Assembly: GCF_028690125.1 (NCBI RefSeq)
Contig: NZ_JAQVBV010000004.1
Location: 162,274-226,273 of the forward strand
Direction of reading: 5' to 3'
Length of the DNA stretch: 64,000 nt
Source: Bacteroides sp.
Lineage (GTDB): Bacteria > Bacteroidota > Bacteroidia > Bacteroidales > Bacteroidaceae
Shown: positions 20,271-28,962 of the stretch, one piece after another
Position numbering within the stretch: the stretch's first letter is position 1
Layout of the letters: every line of letters starts with the position of its first letter
Notes under the pieces: model-generated
The model's database searches: none
Seen by the model: only the letters and a program-made list of their open reading frames with translations
Told to the model about the DNA's origin: nothing
Position numbers and translations under genes: made by a program

Positions 20271-21338
20271 ATGAAACGTCGTTTGCTATCTATATTTTCC
20301 CTGATTACTGTTACTGTGGCGGCTATTGCCCAACCCCGTATCTCTTCCAATAAAGAGATTCATAACTTTGGGCAGATAGAATGGAAGAGTCCGGTAACAG
20401 TAGAGTATACCATTACAAATACCGGAAATGAACCGTTGGTGCTTACTAATGTCACTACTTCTTGCGCCTGTTCGGTTGCCGATTGGACAAAAGAACCTAT
20501 TGCTCCGGGAGCAAAGGGGACGGTAAGAGCGTCTTTTGATGCAAAAGCATTGGGACATTTTGAAAAGTCAGTAGCAATTTACAGCAATGCCGATCCTCAT
20601 CTAGTCTATCTGAAATTTGCTGGTGAAGTGGTACGGGAAGTAAAAGACTTTACTAAAACTCATCCTTTTAAAATTGGAGATATCCGCATTGATAAAGACG
20701 AAATAGCTTTCTCTGATTCTTATCGTGGAGAAAATCCGACTCTCACCATTGGAGTTGTTAATTTGTCCGATCGGCCCTACGAACCCGTATTGATGCACTT
20801 ACCTCCTTATCTGAAGATGGAGAAGGAACCCGGCATATTGTTAAAGGGCAAGAAAGGTACAATCAAGCTGACATTGGATACCGGTCTTTTGCAAGACTTC
20901 GGACTGACACAGTCTTCCGTGTATCTCTCTCGTTTTGCAGGTGATAAAGTGAGTGAAGACAATGAAATTCCTGTTTCAGCAGTATTGCTGCCTAACTTCT
21001 CACAAATGACGGCTCAGGATTCGTTGAATGCTCCTGTTATACATCTTTCCGAAACGAACATTGATCTCAGTGAAACGTTATTGAAAAAGAAGAAAGCAAG
21101 TCACAACATCGTGATAACCAATACGGGAAAAACACCCTTGGTCATCAGTAAATTGCAAGTGTTCAATTCTTCTGTAGGAGTAAGCTTGAAAAAAGCGGTA
21201 GTTCAGCCGGGGGCAACCACGAAGTTGAAAGTAACCATTCATAAACGGGATGTAGGTAATAAAAAACATCATTTGCGTATTTTGATGATAACCAATGACC
21301 CGTTACGTCCGAAAGTTGAAATAAATATCAAACGTTAA
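20271..21338 (+). CDS. Secreted DUF1573 domain protein
   Basis: 355 residues with a signal peptide ending near AIAQP. Two immunoglobulin-like MSP/ASH-type beta domains of the DUF1573 kind are visible. The first follows the signal (HNFGQIEWKSPVTVEYTITN, then the TTSCACSV cysteine motif). The second lies near 240-355 and includes SHNIVITNTGKTPLVI. The family is abundant in Bacteroidetes and its function is unknown; it is thought to bind partner proteins in the envelope. It ends 11 bases before meaB on the same strand, so the two are probably co-transcribed. Confidence 0.85.
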   Translation: MKRRLLSIFSLITVTVAAIAQPRISSNKEIHNFGQIEWKSPVTVEYTITNTGNEPLVLTNVTTSCACSVADWTKEPIAPGAKGTVRASFDAKALGHFEKSVAIYSNADPHLVYLKFAGEVVREVKDFTKTHPFKIGDIRIDKDEIAFSDSYRGENPTLTIGVVNLSDRPYEPVLMHLPPYLKMEKEPGILLKGKKGTIKLTLDTGLLQDFGLTQSSVYLSRFAGDKVSEDNEIPVSAVLLPNFSQMTAQDSLNAPVIHLSETNIDLSETLLKKKKASHNIVITNTGKTPLVISKLQVFNSSVGVSLKKAVVQPGATTKLKVTIHKRDVGNKKHHLRILMITNDPLRPKVEINIKR

Positions 21339-21349
21339 TAACCACTGCT

Positions 21350-22444
21350 ATGGAACATCCGGAAAATAGTGAAGAATATAAGGGACTGGTTGTCAATAAA
21401 GGCATCGAGCAACCTTCATCCGTGAATCCTTATTTGAAACGCAAACCGAAAAAACGCCAGCTCTCTGTGGCAGAGTTTGTAGAAGGAATTGTAAAAGGCG
21501 ATGTCACTATTCTGAGTCAGGCAGTGACGTTGGTAGAAAGTGTGAAGCTTGAACATCAAGTGATAGCACAAGAAGTAATCGAAAAGTGTCTGCCATTTTC
21601 CGGTAATTCAATCCGTATAGGTGTCAGTGGAGTTCCTGGTGCGGGTAAGAGTACTTCGATTGATGTATTCGGACTACACGTACTCGAAAAGGGAGGTAAA
21701 TTGGCAGTATTGGCCATCGACCCGAGTAGTGAACGTAGCAAGGGAAGTATCTTGGGAGATAAAACCCGAATGGAGCAACTTTCTGTACATCCTAATTCTT
21801 TTATTCGCCCTAGTCCGTCGGCAGGTTCTTTGGGTGGCGTTGCACGTAAAACACGTGAGACGATTATCCTTTGCGAAGCTGCCGGATTTGATAAGATTTT
21901 CGTAGAAACGGTGGGAGTGGGGCAGAGTGAAACGGCTGTTCACTCGATGGTAGACTTCTTTCTGCTGATTCAGTTAGCTGGTACGGGAGATGAATTGCAA
22001 GGTATCAAACGTGGCATTATGGAGATGGCGGATGGTATCATTATCAATAAGGCGGATGGGGATAACCTTGAAAGGGCCAAATTGGCTGCTGCACAATTCC
22101 GTAATGCGTTGCATCTTTTTCCTGCTCCTGATTCCGGATGGACTCCGCAAGTCCTGACTTATTCCGGTTTCTACAATATAGGGGTAAGGGAAGTCTGGGA
22201 TATGGTTTATGAATACATTAACTTTGTGAAAAACAACGGTTATTTTGAATATCGTCGTAATGAACAGAGTAAATATTGGATGTACGAAAGTATCAATGAG
22301 CAACTGCGTGACAGTTTCTATCATAATCCGAAGATTGAAGCGATGCTTCGAGAGAAGGAACTGCAGGTGTTGAGTGGAAATCTGACTTCTTTTGTGGCTG
22401 CTAAGAGATTATTGGATACTTATTTCGGTGAATTAAAGAAGTAG
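21350..22444 (+). CDS. meaB: Methylmalonyl-CoA mutase-associated GTPase
   Basis: 364-residue G3E GTPase of the MeaB/ArgK type. It guards and reloads adenosylcobalamin in methylmalonyl-CoA mutase, which Bacteroides uses to make propionate from succinate. The P-loop GVPGAGKST, the family motif DPSSERSKGSILGDKTRM, the switch region ETVGVGQSE and the base motif NKADGDN are all present. The C-terminal helices match a dimerisation arm. The mutase genes themselves are not in this window. It lies directly downstream of the DUF1573 gene. Confidence 0.94.
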   Translation: MEHPENSEEYKGLVVNKGIEQPSSVNPYLKRKPKKRQLSVAEFVEGIVKGDVTILSQAVTLVESVKLEHQVIAQEVIEKCLPFSGNSIRIGVSGVPGAGKSTSIDVFGLHVLEKGGKLAVLAIDPSSERSKGSILGDKTRMEQLSVHPNSFIRPSPSAGSLGGVARKTRETIILCEAAGFDKIFVETVGVGQSETAVHSMVDFFLLIQLAGTGDELQGIKRGIMEMADGIIINKADGDNLERAKLAAAQFRNALHLFPAPDSGWTPQVLTYSGFYNIGVREVWDMVYEYINFVKNNGYFEYRRNEQSKYWMYESINEQLRDSFYHNPKIEAMLREKELQVLSGNLTSFVAAKRLLDTYFGELKK

Positions 22445-22762
22445 CTTTACATTATAAATAATTTTATGTAAACATATAAGTAAATAATAAAATTAATGTT
22501 CTGATCTTTATTTTAATATCATTGATTATCATAAGATAGTAATAACTTATGGTATACAGTATCACCAAAGAATAAAGAAAAATAGTTTTTCATACTTTGA
22601 AAATATTGGCTGTAGCCATTTCTAACTATGAAACTGAAGGAGCCAATATATGTGAATCCAGACCGATATAAAATATATGATTATAAAGCAAAATCTTAGA
22701 GATAAGTAGTACTCTTTTTACAGTTTTTTTGTATTATTGCATAATATCAAAAAGGTAATATT
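22445..22762. other. Intergenic region between meaB and the TonB-C protein gene
   Basis: It is AT-rich without a gene. It contains a 9-bp inverted repeat, ATATTGGCT (22603-22611) and AGCCAATAT (22641-22649). No exact TAnnTTTG box is found. Confidence 0.5.
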
Positions 22763-23641
22763 ATGAATAAACAATGTCTTAATGGTTTTAAAAGGTTGTT
22801 TTTACTGTTTTTGTTATTCACAACTTCATATTCATTTGCTCAGAAAACAGAACAACAAGTTCTTGACTCTGCAGAGGTTATGCCTCAATTTCCTGGTGGT
22901 GTTTCTAAAATGATGGAATATTTAAAGGTTCCTGTTTCTGATGCATTACTTTTGGAAAATGGTACACAAGGATGTCCTGTTATTCAATTTGTAGTAGAGA
23001 AGGATGGTAATATTTCTAATTCTAAAGTTGTCCGGTCTGTTGATCCCCAATTAGATAGTGTAGCATTGAAACTGATAGAGAAAATGCCTACGTGGATTCC
23101 TGGTATACAAAATGAACGAAAAGTTAGGGTACGTATGACGGTGCCTGTATTTACTATATTAGAATCTAGTTTAAAACTAGAAGAACAGGAGAAGAATAAA
23201 CAATATGAGAAAACAGGAGGTGAAACAAGTGAGAATGCATGGTTGATTATCGATGGAGTGGAGGTTGGAACTAATTTCTTACTAAGTTATTTAAATGTGG
23301 AACTCATTAAAAATTTTAAAATTTTGAAAGGTAAAGAGGCTTTAGATCGTTACGGGGAAAAGGGACAAAATGGAGTTATCTTGATAACGCTAAAATCACC
23401 GAAGGAGTTGAAGGCAAAAACTGTTGGTGAGAAGGTTGTTGGACTGTTGAAAGATAGAGGCTTTAGCAAGAAGACCCCGATTGTGTATTGTTTTGATGAA
23501 AAAGAATTTTCTCCTGATGCTTCTGCCATTATATCAAAGAACGAATACAATGAGGAGAAAGATTTTATTGCAATAAAAGAAGTAAAAGATGGTATTGCCT
23601 ATGTTATTTTTAAAAATAACAGTTCCTTTTATATTAAGTAA
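22763..23641 (+). CDS. Secreted TonB C-terminal domain protein with TonB-plug-like tail
   Basis: 292 residues. The N-terminus is a signal peptide ending in SYSFAQ, not the uncleaved anchor of classical TonB. Residues of about 35-135 form a TonB C-terminal domain (PQFPGGVSKMMEYL, QFVVEKDGNISNSKVV, MPTWIPG). After a linker, residues of about 155-220 resemble the plug segment of TonB-dependent receptors (LIIDGVEV, ILKGKEALDRYGEKGQNG, VILITLK). So the energy-transducer module and a receptor plug-like module are in one exported chain. It may act as an envelope adaptor; that is an inference. It stands alone, followed by a mobile fold-back element. Confidence 0.75.
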   Translation: MNKQCLNGFKRLFLLFLLFTTSYSFAQKTEQQVLDSAEVMPQFPGGVSKMMEYLKVPVSDALLLENGTQGCPVIQFVVEKDGNISNSKVVRSVDPQLDSVALKLIEKMPTWIPGIQNERKVRVRMTVPVFTILESSLKLEEQEKNKQYEKTGGETSENAWLIIDGVEVGTNFLLSYLNVELIKNFKILKGKEALDRYGEKGQNGVILITLKSPKELKAKTVGEKVVGLLKDRGFSKKTPIVYCFDEKEFSPDASAIISKNEYNEEKDFIAIKEVKDGIAYVIFKNNSSFYIK

Positions 23642-23781
23642 TAGCATCCCTTATTCACTGCTTTTTATCTGGTATTCATCGGTTTATCGACCGTAAATCA
23701 ACAGAAAAGCCTGTAGAGGCATTGGGAAAAGATGTATCTTTGAACCTCAATCATTAATCTTAGAGACGATGGAACTGAAAC

Positions 23782-23857
23782 AGAGGCTGTAATTTAAACT
23801 GTGTCAGCAAACAAATAAAGTATTAACTTTGCTGACACAGTTTAAATTACAGCCTCT
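23782..23857. mobile_element. Perfect 30-bp fold-back, possible MITE or IS-end relic
   Basis: Bases 23782-23811 are the exact reverse complement of 23828-23857, with a 16-base spacer. The ends, starting AGAGGCTGTAATTT, resemble IS terminal repeats, possibly IS256-like; this is from memory of the family and not searched. No transposase remains. Confidence 0.5.
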
Positions 23858-23968
23858 ATAGTTTTATAATTGGTAGAACTTCTAATTATATTTTATTCTG
23901 AACTCTTGTTTCTTTCCATAAATTGCAGGAGTGCGGATATATTTTTCTTTATAAATTTGAATAATTGC

Positions 23969-24011
23969 ATATGGAATGAAGGACACAAAAAATACGTCCT
24001 TCATTCCATAT
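23969..24011. terminator. Bidirectional hairpin downstream of the WG-repeat gene
   Basis: The 16 bases ATATGGAATGAAGGAC (23969-23984) pair perfectly with 23996-24011. The loop carries an A/T run. It is placed 17 bases beyond the minus-strand stop codon and could end transcription from both sides. Confidence 0.55.
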
Positions 24012-24027
24012 AATTAATCCGAATTAT

Positions 24028-25065
24028 TCATTTAACTTCACTACCTTTTTCGTCGATAAATGTTATTTTATTTCCTATTTGCGCTTTCGCTCTACCCTTC
24101 TCAAACTTTCCGATGTAGGTATATTTAATAGGTACAATAACCTTTCCCTCTGAATTGATTATGCCTTGCATATTTCCTTTATACACATGGGCACGGTCGT
24201 TTTCAAAACTTCCGATATGTGTATATTCAATCGGTACAATAACCTTTCCCTCTGAATTGATTATGCCTTGCATATTTCCTTTATATGCACGGGCGCGGTT
24301 ATTTTCAAAACTCCCGATATGTGTATATTCAATTGGTACAATTACCTTACCCTTTGAGTCGATTATGCCTTGCATATTCCCTTTATATGCGCGGGCGCGG
24401 TTGTTTTCAAAACTCCCGATATGTGTATATTCAATCGGTACAATAACCTTTCCCTCTGAATTGATTATGCCTTGCATATTTCCTTTATATGCACGGGCGC
24501 GGTTGTTTTCAAAACTCCCGATATGTGTATATTCAATTGGTACAATTACCTTACCCTCTGAGTCGATTATGCCTTGCATATTCCCTTTATATGAGCGGGC
24601 ACGGTTGTTTTCAAAACTCCCGATATGTGTATATTTAATTGGTACAATAACCTTACCCTCCGAGTCGATTATGCCTTGCATATTCCCTTTATATGCGCGG
24701 GCACGGTTGTTTTCAAAATTCCCAATAAAAGTATACTCGAGAGGAATAACAATTTTTCCATTTATGTCTATTGCTCCGTATTTTCCTCCATCATATTGCT
24801 CTTTTTTATGTTCCCGGCTGATCAGAGGAAAAATCATAGAATCACTTCTATTTCCTATTTTTCTCCATTTACCGTGTTGAGCTACTTTGGCTATATTATC
24901 TTTAAATTGATAAATCACGTCGTAAATAGGTTCGGTAACCTTCTTTTGATCAACGATAAGACCATATTTCCCCTTTTCTGAATAAACATCTATTTTTTGA
25001 GCTTTCAAGAACGAAGGATAGACAAATAGCATAATCATGCTAATTAAGAACAGCTTGTTTCTCAT
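24028..25065 (-). CDS. WG-repeat protein with six near-identical 34-residue units
   Basis: 345 residues with an N-terminal signal peptide (FLKAQ). The body is made of WG/KWG-type beta repeats. Six complete units of 34 residues are almost identical. Each reads YTHIGSFENNRARAYK followed by GNMQGI, a variable I(I/N)(D/N)S(E/K)G and KVIVPIE. A diverged seventh unit closes the protein. The first about 110 residues contain older, more divergent WG units. WG-repeat proteins are secreted or envelope proteins of unknown role. The near-identity at the DNA level points to recent expansion and likely copy-number variation. The gene is followed by a bidirectional hairpin and lies downstream of the GH3 gene on the same strand. 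Confidence 0.8.
   Translation of the reverse strand: MRNKLFLISMIMLFVYPSFLKAQKIDVYSEKGKYGLIVDQKKVTEPIYDVIYQFKDNIAKVAQHGKWRKIGNRSDSMIFPLISREHKKEQYDGGKYGAIDINGKIVIPLEYTFIGNFENNRARAYKGNMQGIIDSEGKVIVPIKYTHIGSFENNRARSYKGNMQGIIDSEGKVIVPIEYTHIGSFENNRARAYKGNMQGIINSEGKVIVPIEYTHIGSFENNRARAYKGNMQGIIDSKGKVIVPIEYTHIGSFENNRARAYKGNMQGIINSEGKVIVPIEYTHIGSFENDRAHVYKGNMQGIINSEGKVIVPIKYTYIGKFEKGRAKAQIGNKITFIDEKGSEVK
24112..24735. repeat. Six tandem 102-bp repeats inside the WG-repeat gene
   Basis: The segment beginning ATGCCTTGCATAT recurs every 102 bases at 24161, 24263, 24365, 24467, 24569 and 24671, with only a few substitutions per unit. The period is 34 codons, so unit gain or loss stays in frame. Confidence 0.9.
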
Positions 25066-25132
25066 ATTACTTATGTATTTCTTTTATTGACGGAATTAAA
25101 TTAGTGCATATGACCGGACTAAGGTTAATTAT

Positions 25133-27337
25133 CTATTGAATCTGAATATTGACAGATCGTAAATCTTTAGCTCTAGAACTATTCCCATATAATATTTTAT
25201 ATGTGCCATGAATAGGTCTCATTGTATTTGTCGTCATATCAAACCACTCGAATGAATCGTAAGAAAGTTCGATGCTTATATTCTGTTTTTTTCCTTTAGC
25301 TATATTTACTCGTTGAAAGGCCCGAAGTGTTTTTTGCGGTCCTTCCTTATCGTCCGGACGGCTAATATATACTTGTACAACTTCTTCTCCGTCTCGTTGC
25401 CCGATGTTACTTACAGGAATCGTGAGAATAGCTTTCTCACCTTTGCTTAATTTCGATTGATTCAACTTAGCTTTTCCATAAGAGAAATATGTGTAACTTA
25501 ATCCGTAGCCGAATGGGTAAAGAGGTTCCTCCGTCATGTAGCGATAGGTACGTCCTTTCATGGAGTAATTTTCGTAATCCGGTAATTGTTGCAAACTTTT
25601 ATAAAATGTAATAGGTAAACGTCCTGCTGGATTATAATCTCCAAAAAGTACGTCGGCAATTGCCGTTCCACCTGCCTGACCGGGATACCAGGCTTGCAAG
25701 ATAGCGTCACAGTTTTGTGTCTCAGGCACTAGTGCTATGGCAGAACCGGAGAAATTGACGAATACTACTTTCTTTCTGTAATCTTTCAATAAGGCAAGAA
25801 TCTCACGTTGTACTCCGGGTAATTCGATATCTATGCGGTCACCTCCTTTAAATCCGGGACTTGATACTTCCATCTCTTCTCCTTCTAACTGTGGAGAGAT
25901 ACCTCCGGCGAAAATAATAACATCTGCCTCTTTCAGTTTGTCCATAAGTTTTGGTGCGCTCAGATCGATTTTCTGTGTAGTATTGTTTTTTGAATTGCCA
26001 TCATCTGTCAGCCCACATACCGGTTCGTAAATTACTTGATCCTGAGTAAGTTTAGTCCGAATTGCTTCCAATAAAGTGATAGTGTGTGACGGGAAACCGT
26101 TGTAATTTCCCCATTGCATCACAGAATCATTTGCATTCGGACCAATTACTGCTACTTTCATCTGACGATTTAGTGGAAGCAAGTGATCTTTGTTCTGAAG
26201 CAATACCAGACTCTCATGTGCCATTTTTAGGGCCAGTTTTCTATGTTTGGAACAATCGACCACCGAGTAAGGGATCTCTGACCATGGATGAGTAGAATTC
26301 ATCTCTCCCAATTCGAAACGAGCTTTTAACAACCTTCTGACAGAAGTATTGACTTTTTCTTCCGGAATCAATCCTTTTTCCACAGCTTCTGTTATACTTT
26401 TGTAGTGATCGCCGCATTCCAGATCAGTTCCGCTTAGTACGGCATCAGCTGAAGCATGTGCAGCATCCGGATGAGTTTCATGATTATGAGGTTGAAAGAA
26501 ATCACCGATAGCTCCACAATCAGAGACTACAATACCTTTATATCCCCATTCATTGCGAAGAATTTGAGTGAGCAAACGTTTACTACCACAACAAGGGTCT
26601 CCTTCAAATCTGTTGTAAGCACACATCACTTCTTTTACTCCTGCTTTCTGTACCAGGTCTTTAAATGCCGGAAGATAAGTTTCCCATAAATCTCTGGTAT
26701 TTATATTCTCAGCATTGAAATGATGGCGGCTCCATTCAGGACCGGAGTGTACGGCAAAGTGTTTGGCACATGCATGAAGCTTATTATAGTCGGCGTCTTC
26801 CGGTCCTTGTAAGCCTCTGACTACTGCCATTCCCATACGCCCTGTCAGATAAGGATCTTCTCCATAAGTCTCCTGACCACGTCCCCAACGTGGATCACGA
26901 AAGATGTTGATATTAGGAGTCCATACTGTCAAACCTTGATAACGATTATATTGTCCTTTGTCATTAAAATCACGATTTTTTGCTCGTGCTTCATCTGAAA
27001 CAGCATTGAAAACTTCGTAAAGCAAAGTATCATCGAAAGAGGCTGCCATACCGATAGATTGTGGAAAAACTGTAGCCCGTCCCGCGCGTGCTATTCCGTG
27101 AAGAGCTTCACTCCACCATTCGTAAGGTTTGATACCTAGGCGTGGAATTGCAGGAGAGGCATTTTGCATCAAGGAGACTTTTTCTTTTAATGTCAAACGT
27201 TGAAGCAAGTCATCTGCGCGTTCTTCGGGAGAGAGTTTGGTATCTTGATAAGGATACTGGTTCTGTACATTATTCTGTGCCTGTATTTGAAATGCAAAAG
27301 TTACTGCTATACAAGCTGCTATCCATTGTTTCATCAT
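25133..27337 (-). CDS. Glycoside hydrolase family 3 beta-glycosidase (xylosidase-like)
   Basis: 734 residues with a signal peptide ending in QIQAQ, so the enzyme is probably periplasmic. The GH3 N-terminal TIM-barrel carries the catalytic nucleophile Asp273 in VVSDCGAI and the substrate motifs DPRWGRGQETYGEDP and KHFAVHSGPE. The motif CAYNRFEGDPCCGS is typical of the xylan beta-xylosidase branch of GH3. The (alpha/beta)6 sandwich domain and a fibronectin-III-like C-terminal domain (VSNIGQRDGEEVVQVYI) follow. Retaining cleavage of terminal beta-linked sugars is expected; xylose is the best guess but not proven. No SusC/SusD neighbours are present. Confidence 0.9.
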   Translation of the reverse strand: MMKQWIAACIAVTFAFQIQAQNNVQNQYPYQDTKLSPEERADDLLQRLTLKEKVSLMQNASPAIPRLGIKPYEWWSEALHGIARAGRATVFPQSIGMAASFDDTLLYEVFNAVSDEARAKNRDFNDKGQYNRYQGLTVWTPNINIFRDPRWGRGQETYGEDPYLTGRMGMAVVRGLQGPEDADYNKLHACAKHFAVHSGPEWSRHHFNAENINTRDLWETYLPAFKDLVQKAGVKEVMCAYNRFEGDPCCGSKRLLTQILRNEWGYKGIVVSDCGAIGDFFQPHNHETHPDAAHASADAVLSGTDLECGDHYKSITEAVEKGLIPEEKVNTSVRRLLKARFELGEMNSTHPWSEIPYSVVDCSKHRKLALKMAHESLVLLQNKDHLLPLNRQMKVAVIGPNANDSVMQWGNYNGFPSHTITLLEAIRTKLTQDQVIYEPVCGLTDDGNSKNNTTQKIDLSAPKLMDKLKEADVIIFAGGISPQLEGEEMEVSSPGFKGGDRIDIELPGVQREILALLKDYRKKVVFVNFSGSAIALVPETQNCDAILQAWYPGQAGGTAIADVLFGDYNPAGRLPITFYKSLQQLPDYENYSMKGRTYRYMTEEPLYPFGYGLSYTYFSYGKAKLNQSKLSKGEKAILTIPVSNIGQRDGEEVVQVYISRPDDKEGPQKTLRAFQRVNIAKGKKQNISIELSYDSFEWFDMTTNTMRPIHGTYKILYGNSSRAKDLRSVNIQIQ

Positions 27338-27624
27338 GGTTTTATTGTTTTAGATTCCGTTCTACGATTTCAAGTCATTCCGAATATTGGGGATGAAAGT
27401 TTATTTTTATCCCATTAGTCGATAGTGGAGAAAGAATAAGAATAAATAGTTTCATAGTAATTGCTTGAATATTAGAACAAATATATATAAAATAATACAG
27501 AATTGAAAGTTTTAATAAATGTTTGAATAAAATATATATATATTTACTTATTTTTTCTTTCTTGCGATTTACTATTTTAATAACGAATTGATATCAGAGG
27601 AGAAAGTTCATTATCGGTTGAAAT

Positions 27625-27771
27625 ATAAAAAATCCTCTTTACGTCCTTATTCAGAATATAAAGAGGAAATTTTATTGACGAGAGTTGCATGGGGTATGGT
27701 GAGATGAAATCATAATTGGGGAATAAATTGCACAATACTTTCGCAAGTGTCCTCTCGGCATTGCCTAAAAT
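27625..27771 (-). ncRNA. Possible small RNA in divergent intergenic region
   Basis: On the minus strand a -7 box TAATTTTG (27784 to 27777) lies about 110 bases before a 9-bp hairpin (TCCTCTTTA at 27633-27641 pairing with TAAAGAGGA at 27659-27667), which is followed on the minus strand by a T-rich run. A promoter-terminator pair enclosing no ORF suggests a transcript of roughly 145 bases. It is purely inferred. Confidence 0.25.
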
Positions 27772-27895
27772 CTACGCAAAATTAATTAAAATCTTTCGGA
27801 ATCTATGCAAAGATTAAAAAAACTTATAAACTTTATGAATATTTTGATATATTGAATATATGTTGGTATGACTTTTAGGACTCATTGGTTTTTAC

Positions 27896-27903
27896 TACCT
27901 TTG
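27896..27903 (+). promoter_or_regulatory. -7 promoter box of the radical SAM gene
   Basis: TACCTTTG matches TAnnTTTG and lies 33 bases before the ATG. A weak -33 element (TTTT at 27873-27876) is 19 bases upstream. Confidence 0.5.
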
Positions 27904-27935
27904 TGGAATAAACAAAATAGTAATATAAAAAGAAA

Positions 27936-28907
27936 ATGGCTGAACATCTATATAATGATTTTTCTACTTTTCTGAAAAAATATTTTTCTTATAAGGTACA
28001 AAAAATATCGGTGAACGCCGGTTTTACGTGCCCCAATCGTGATGGTACTAAAGGGTGGGGAGGCTGTACTTACTGCAACAATCAGACTTTCAATCCAGAT
28101 TATTGCCGGACTGAAAAATCTATTGCAATTCAATTGGAAGAAGGAAAACGTTTCTTTGCCCATAAATATCCCGAAATGAAATATCTGGCATATTTTCAGG
28201 CGTATACAAATACATATGCGGAATTAGAAGGATTGAAGCGTAAATATGAAGAGGCTCTCGAAGTAGATGGAGTGGTTGGTTTAGTTATTGGTACTCGTCC
28301 GGACTGTATGCCGGAGGATTTACTTCGTTATCTGGAAAAACTGAACCGGCAAACTTTTCTGATGGTAGAATATGGCATGGAAAGCACTTGTGATGAAACC
28401 TTGCGGCGTATCAACAGGGGGCATACTTATGCAGATACAGTTGAAGCGGTTCAGCGGACTGCTGCTTGTGGCATTCTGACAGGAGGGCATATCATTCTGG
28501 GACTTCCCGGAGAAACTCATGATAGGATGGTGGCACAAGCTGAAGTACTTTCTAAATTGCCTGTCTCAACTTTAAAAATACATCAATTGCAGTTGATTCG
28601 CGGAACTCGTATGGCACACGAATATATGGAGAATCCTTCTGATTTTCATTTGTTTACGGAAGTTGATGAATATATTGATCTGGTAATTGATTATGTGGAA
28701 CATTTAAGACCTGATTTGGTATTAGAGCGTTTTGTTTCTCAGTCTCCTAAAGAGCTACTGATTGCTCCGGATTGGGGATTAAAAAATTATGAATTTGTAA
28801 CCCGTTTGCAAAAAAGAATGAAAGAAAGAGGGGCTTATCAAGGTAAGAGGCTTATGGATTCGGAAAAAAGAGTTATTTTTGCGGGAGATAAATTTACCAC
28901 TGAATAG
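27936..28907 (+). CDS. Radical SAM protein, TIGR01212/YhcC type
   Basis: 323 residues. The cluster motif is the non-standard one of this family: Cys32, Cys44 and Cys47 in CPNRDGTKGWGGCTYC, binding a 4Fe-4S cluster for AdoMet cleavage. Other family marks are YFQAYTNTYA, GTRPDCMPED, VEYGMES and ILGLPGE. The C-terminal part contains LKIHQLQLIRGT. Members resemble the Elp3-like radical SAM group and are cytosolic; their substrate is unknown to me. It is followed on the same strand by the flavodiiron gene (55-base gap) and nagB. Confidence 0.88.
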   Translation: MAEHLYNDFSTFLKKYFSYKVQKISVNAGFTCPNRDGTKGWGGCTYCNNQTFNPDYCRTEKSIAIQLEEGKRFFAHKYPEMKYLAYFQAYTNTYAELEGLKRKYEEALEVDGVVGLVIGTRPDCMPEDLLRYLEKLNRQTFLMVEYGMESTCDETLRRINRGHTYADTVEAVQRTAACGILTGGHIILGLPGETHDRMVAQAEVLSKLPVSTLKIHQLQLIRGTRMAHEYMENPSDFHLFTEVDEYIDLVIDYVEHLRPDLVLERFVSQSPKELLIAPDWGLKNYEFVTRLQKRMKERGAYQGKRLMDSEKRVIFAGDKFTTE

Positions 28908-28962
28908 ATATTGGCCTTTGACAGATATCAAAGTGGTGAGGGGAAATTAATAAAGTTGAAGA

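Larger units (their letters stand above)
23642..24027. other. Intergenic region with gene remnant, fold-back and convergent terminator
   Basis: It contains a -7 box TATCTTTG (23735-23742) leading to an ATG at 23769 whose frame stops after seven codons inside the fold-back (23782-23857). This suggests a gene start cut off by the element. A 16-bp perfect hairpin (23969-24011) lies next to the stop of the WG-repeat gene. Confidence 0.55.
27338..27935. other. Divergent intergenic region with promoters and a possible sRNA
   Basis: It lies between the GH3 gene (minus) and the radical SAM gene (plus). It contains a minus-strand -7 box TATATTTG (27485 to 27478) for GH3, a plus-strand box TACCTTTG (27896-27903), and a terminator-like hairpin (27633-27667) that belongs to neither gene. 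Confidence 0.55.

Noticed and set aside
24112..24735. Regular repeats that might suggest a CRISPR array
   Set aside because: The 102-bp units are contiguous coding repeats without spacers, and no cas gene is nearby.
24155..24880. 241-codon plus-strand frame opposite the WG-repeat gene
   Set aside because: It is the antisense of the 102-bp repeats, which keep any frame open if one unit is open. The minus-strand frame has a signal peptide and known WG repeats.
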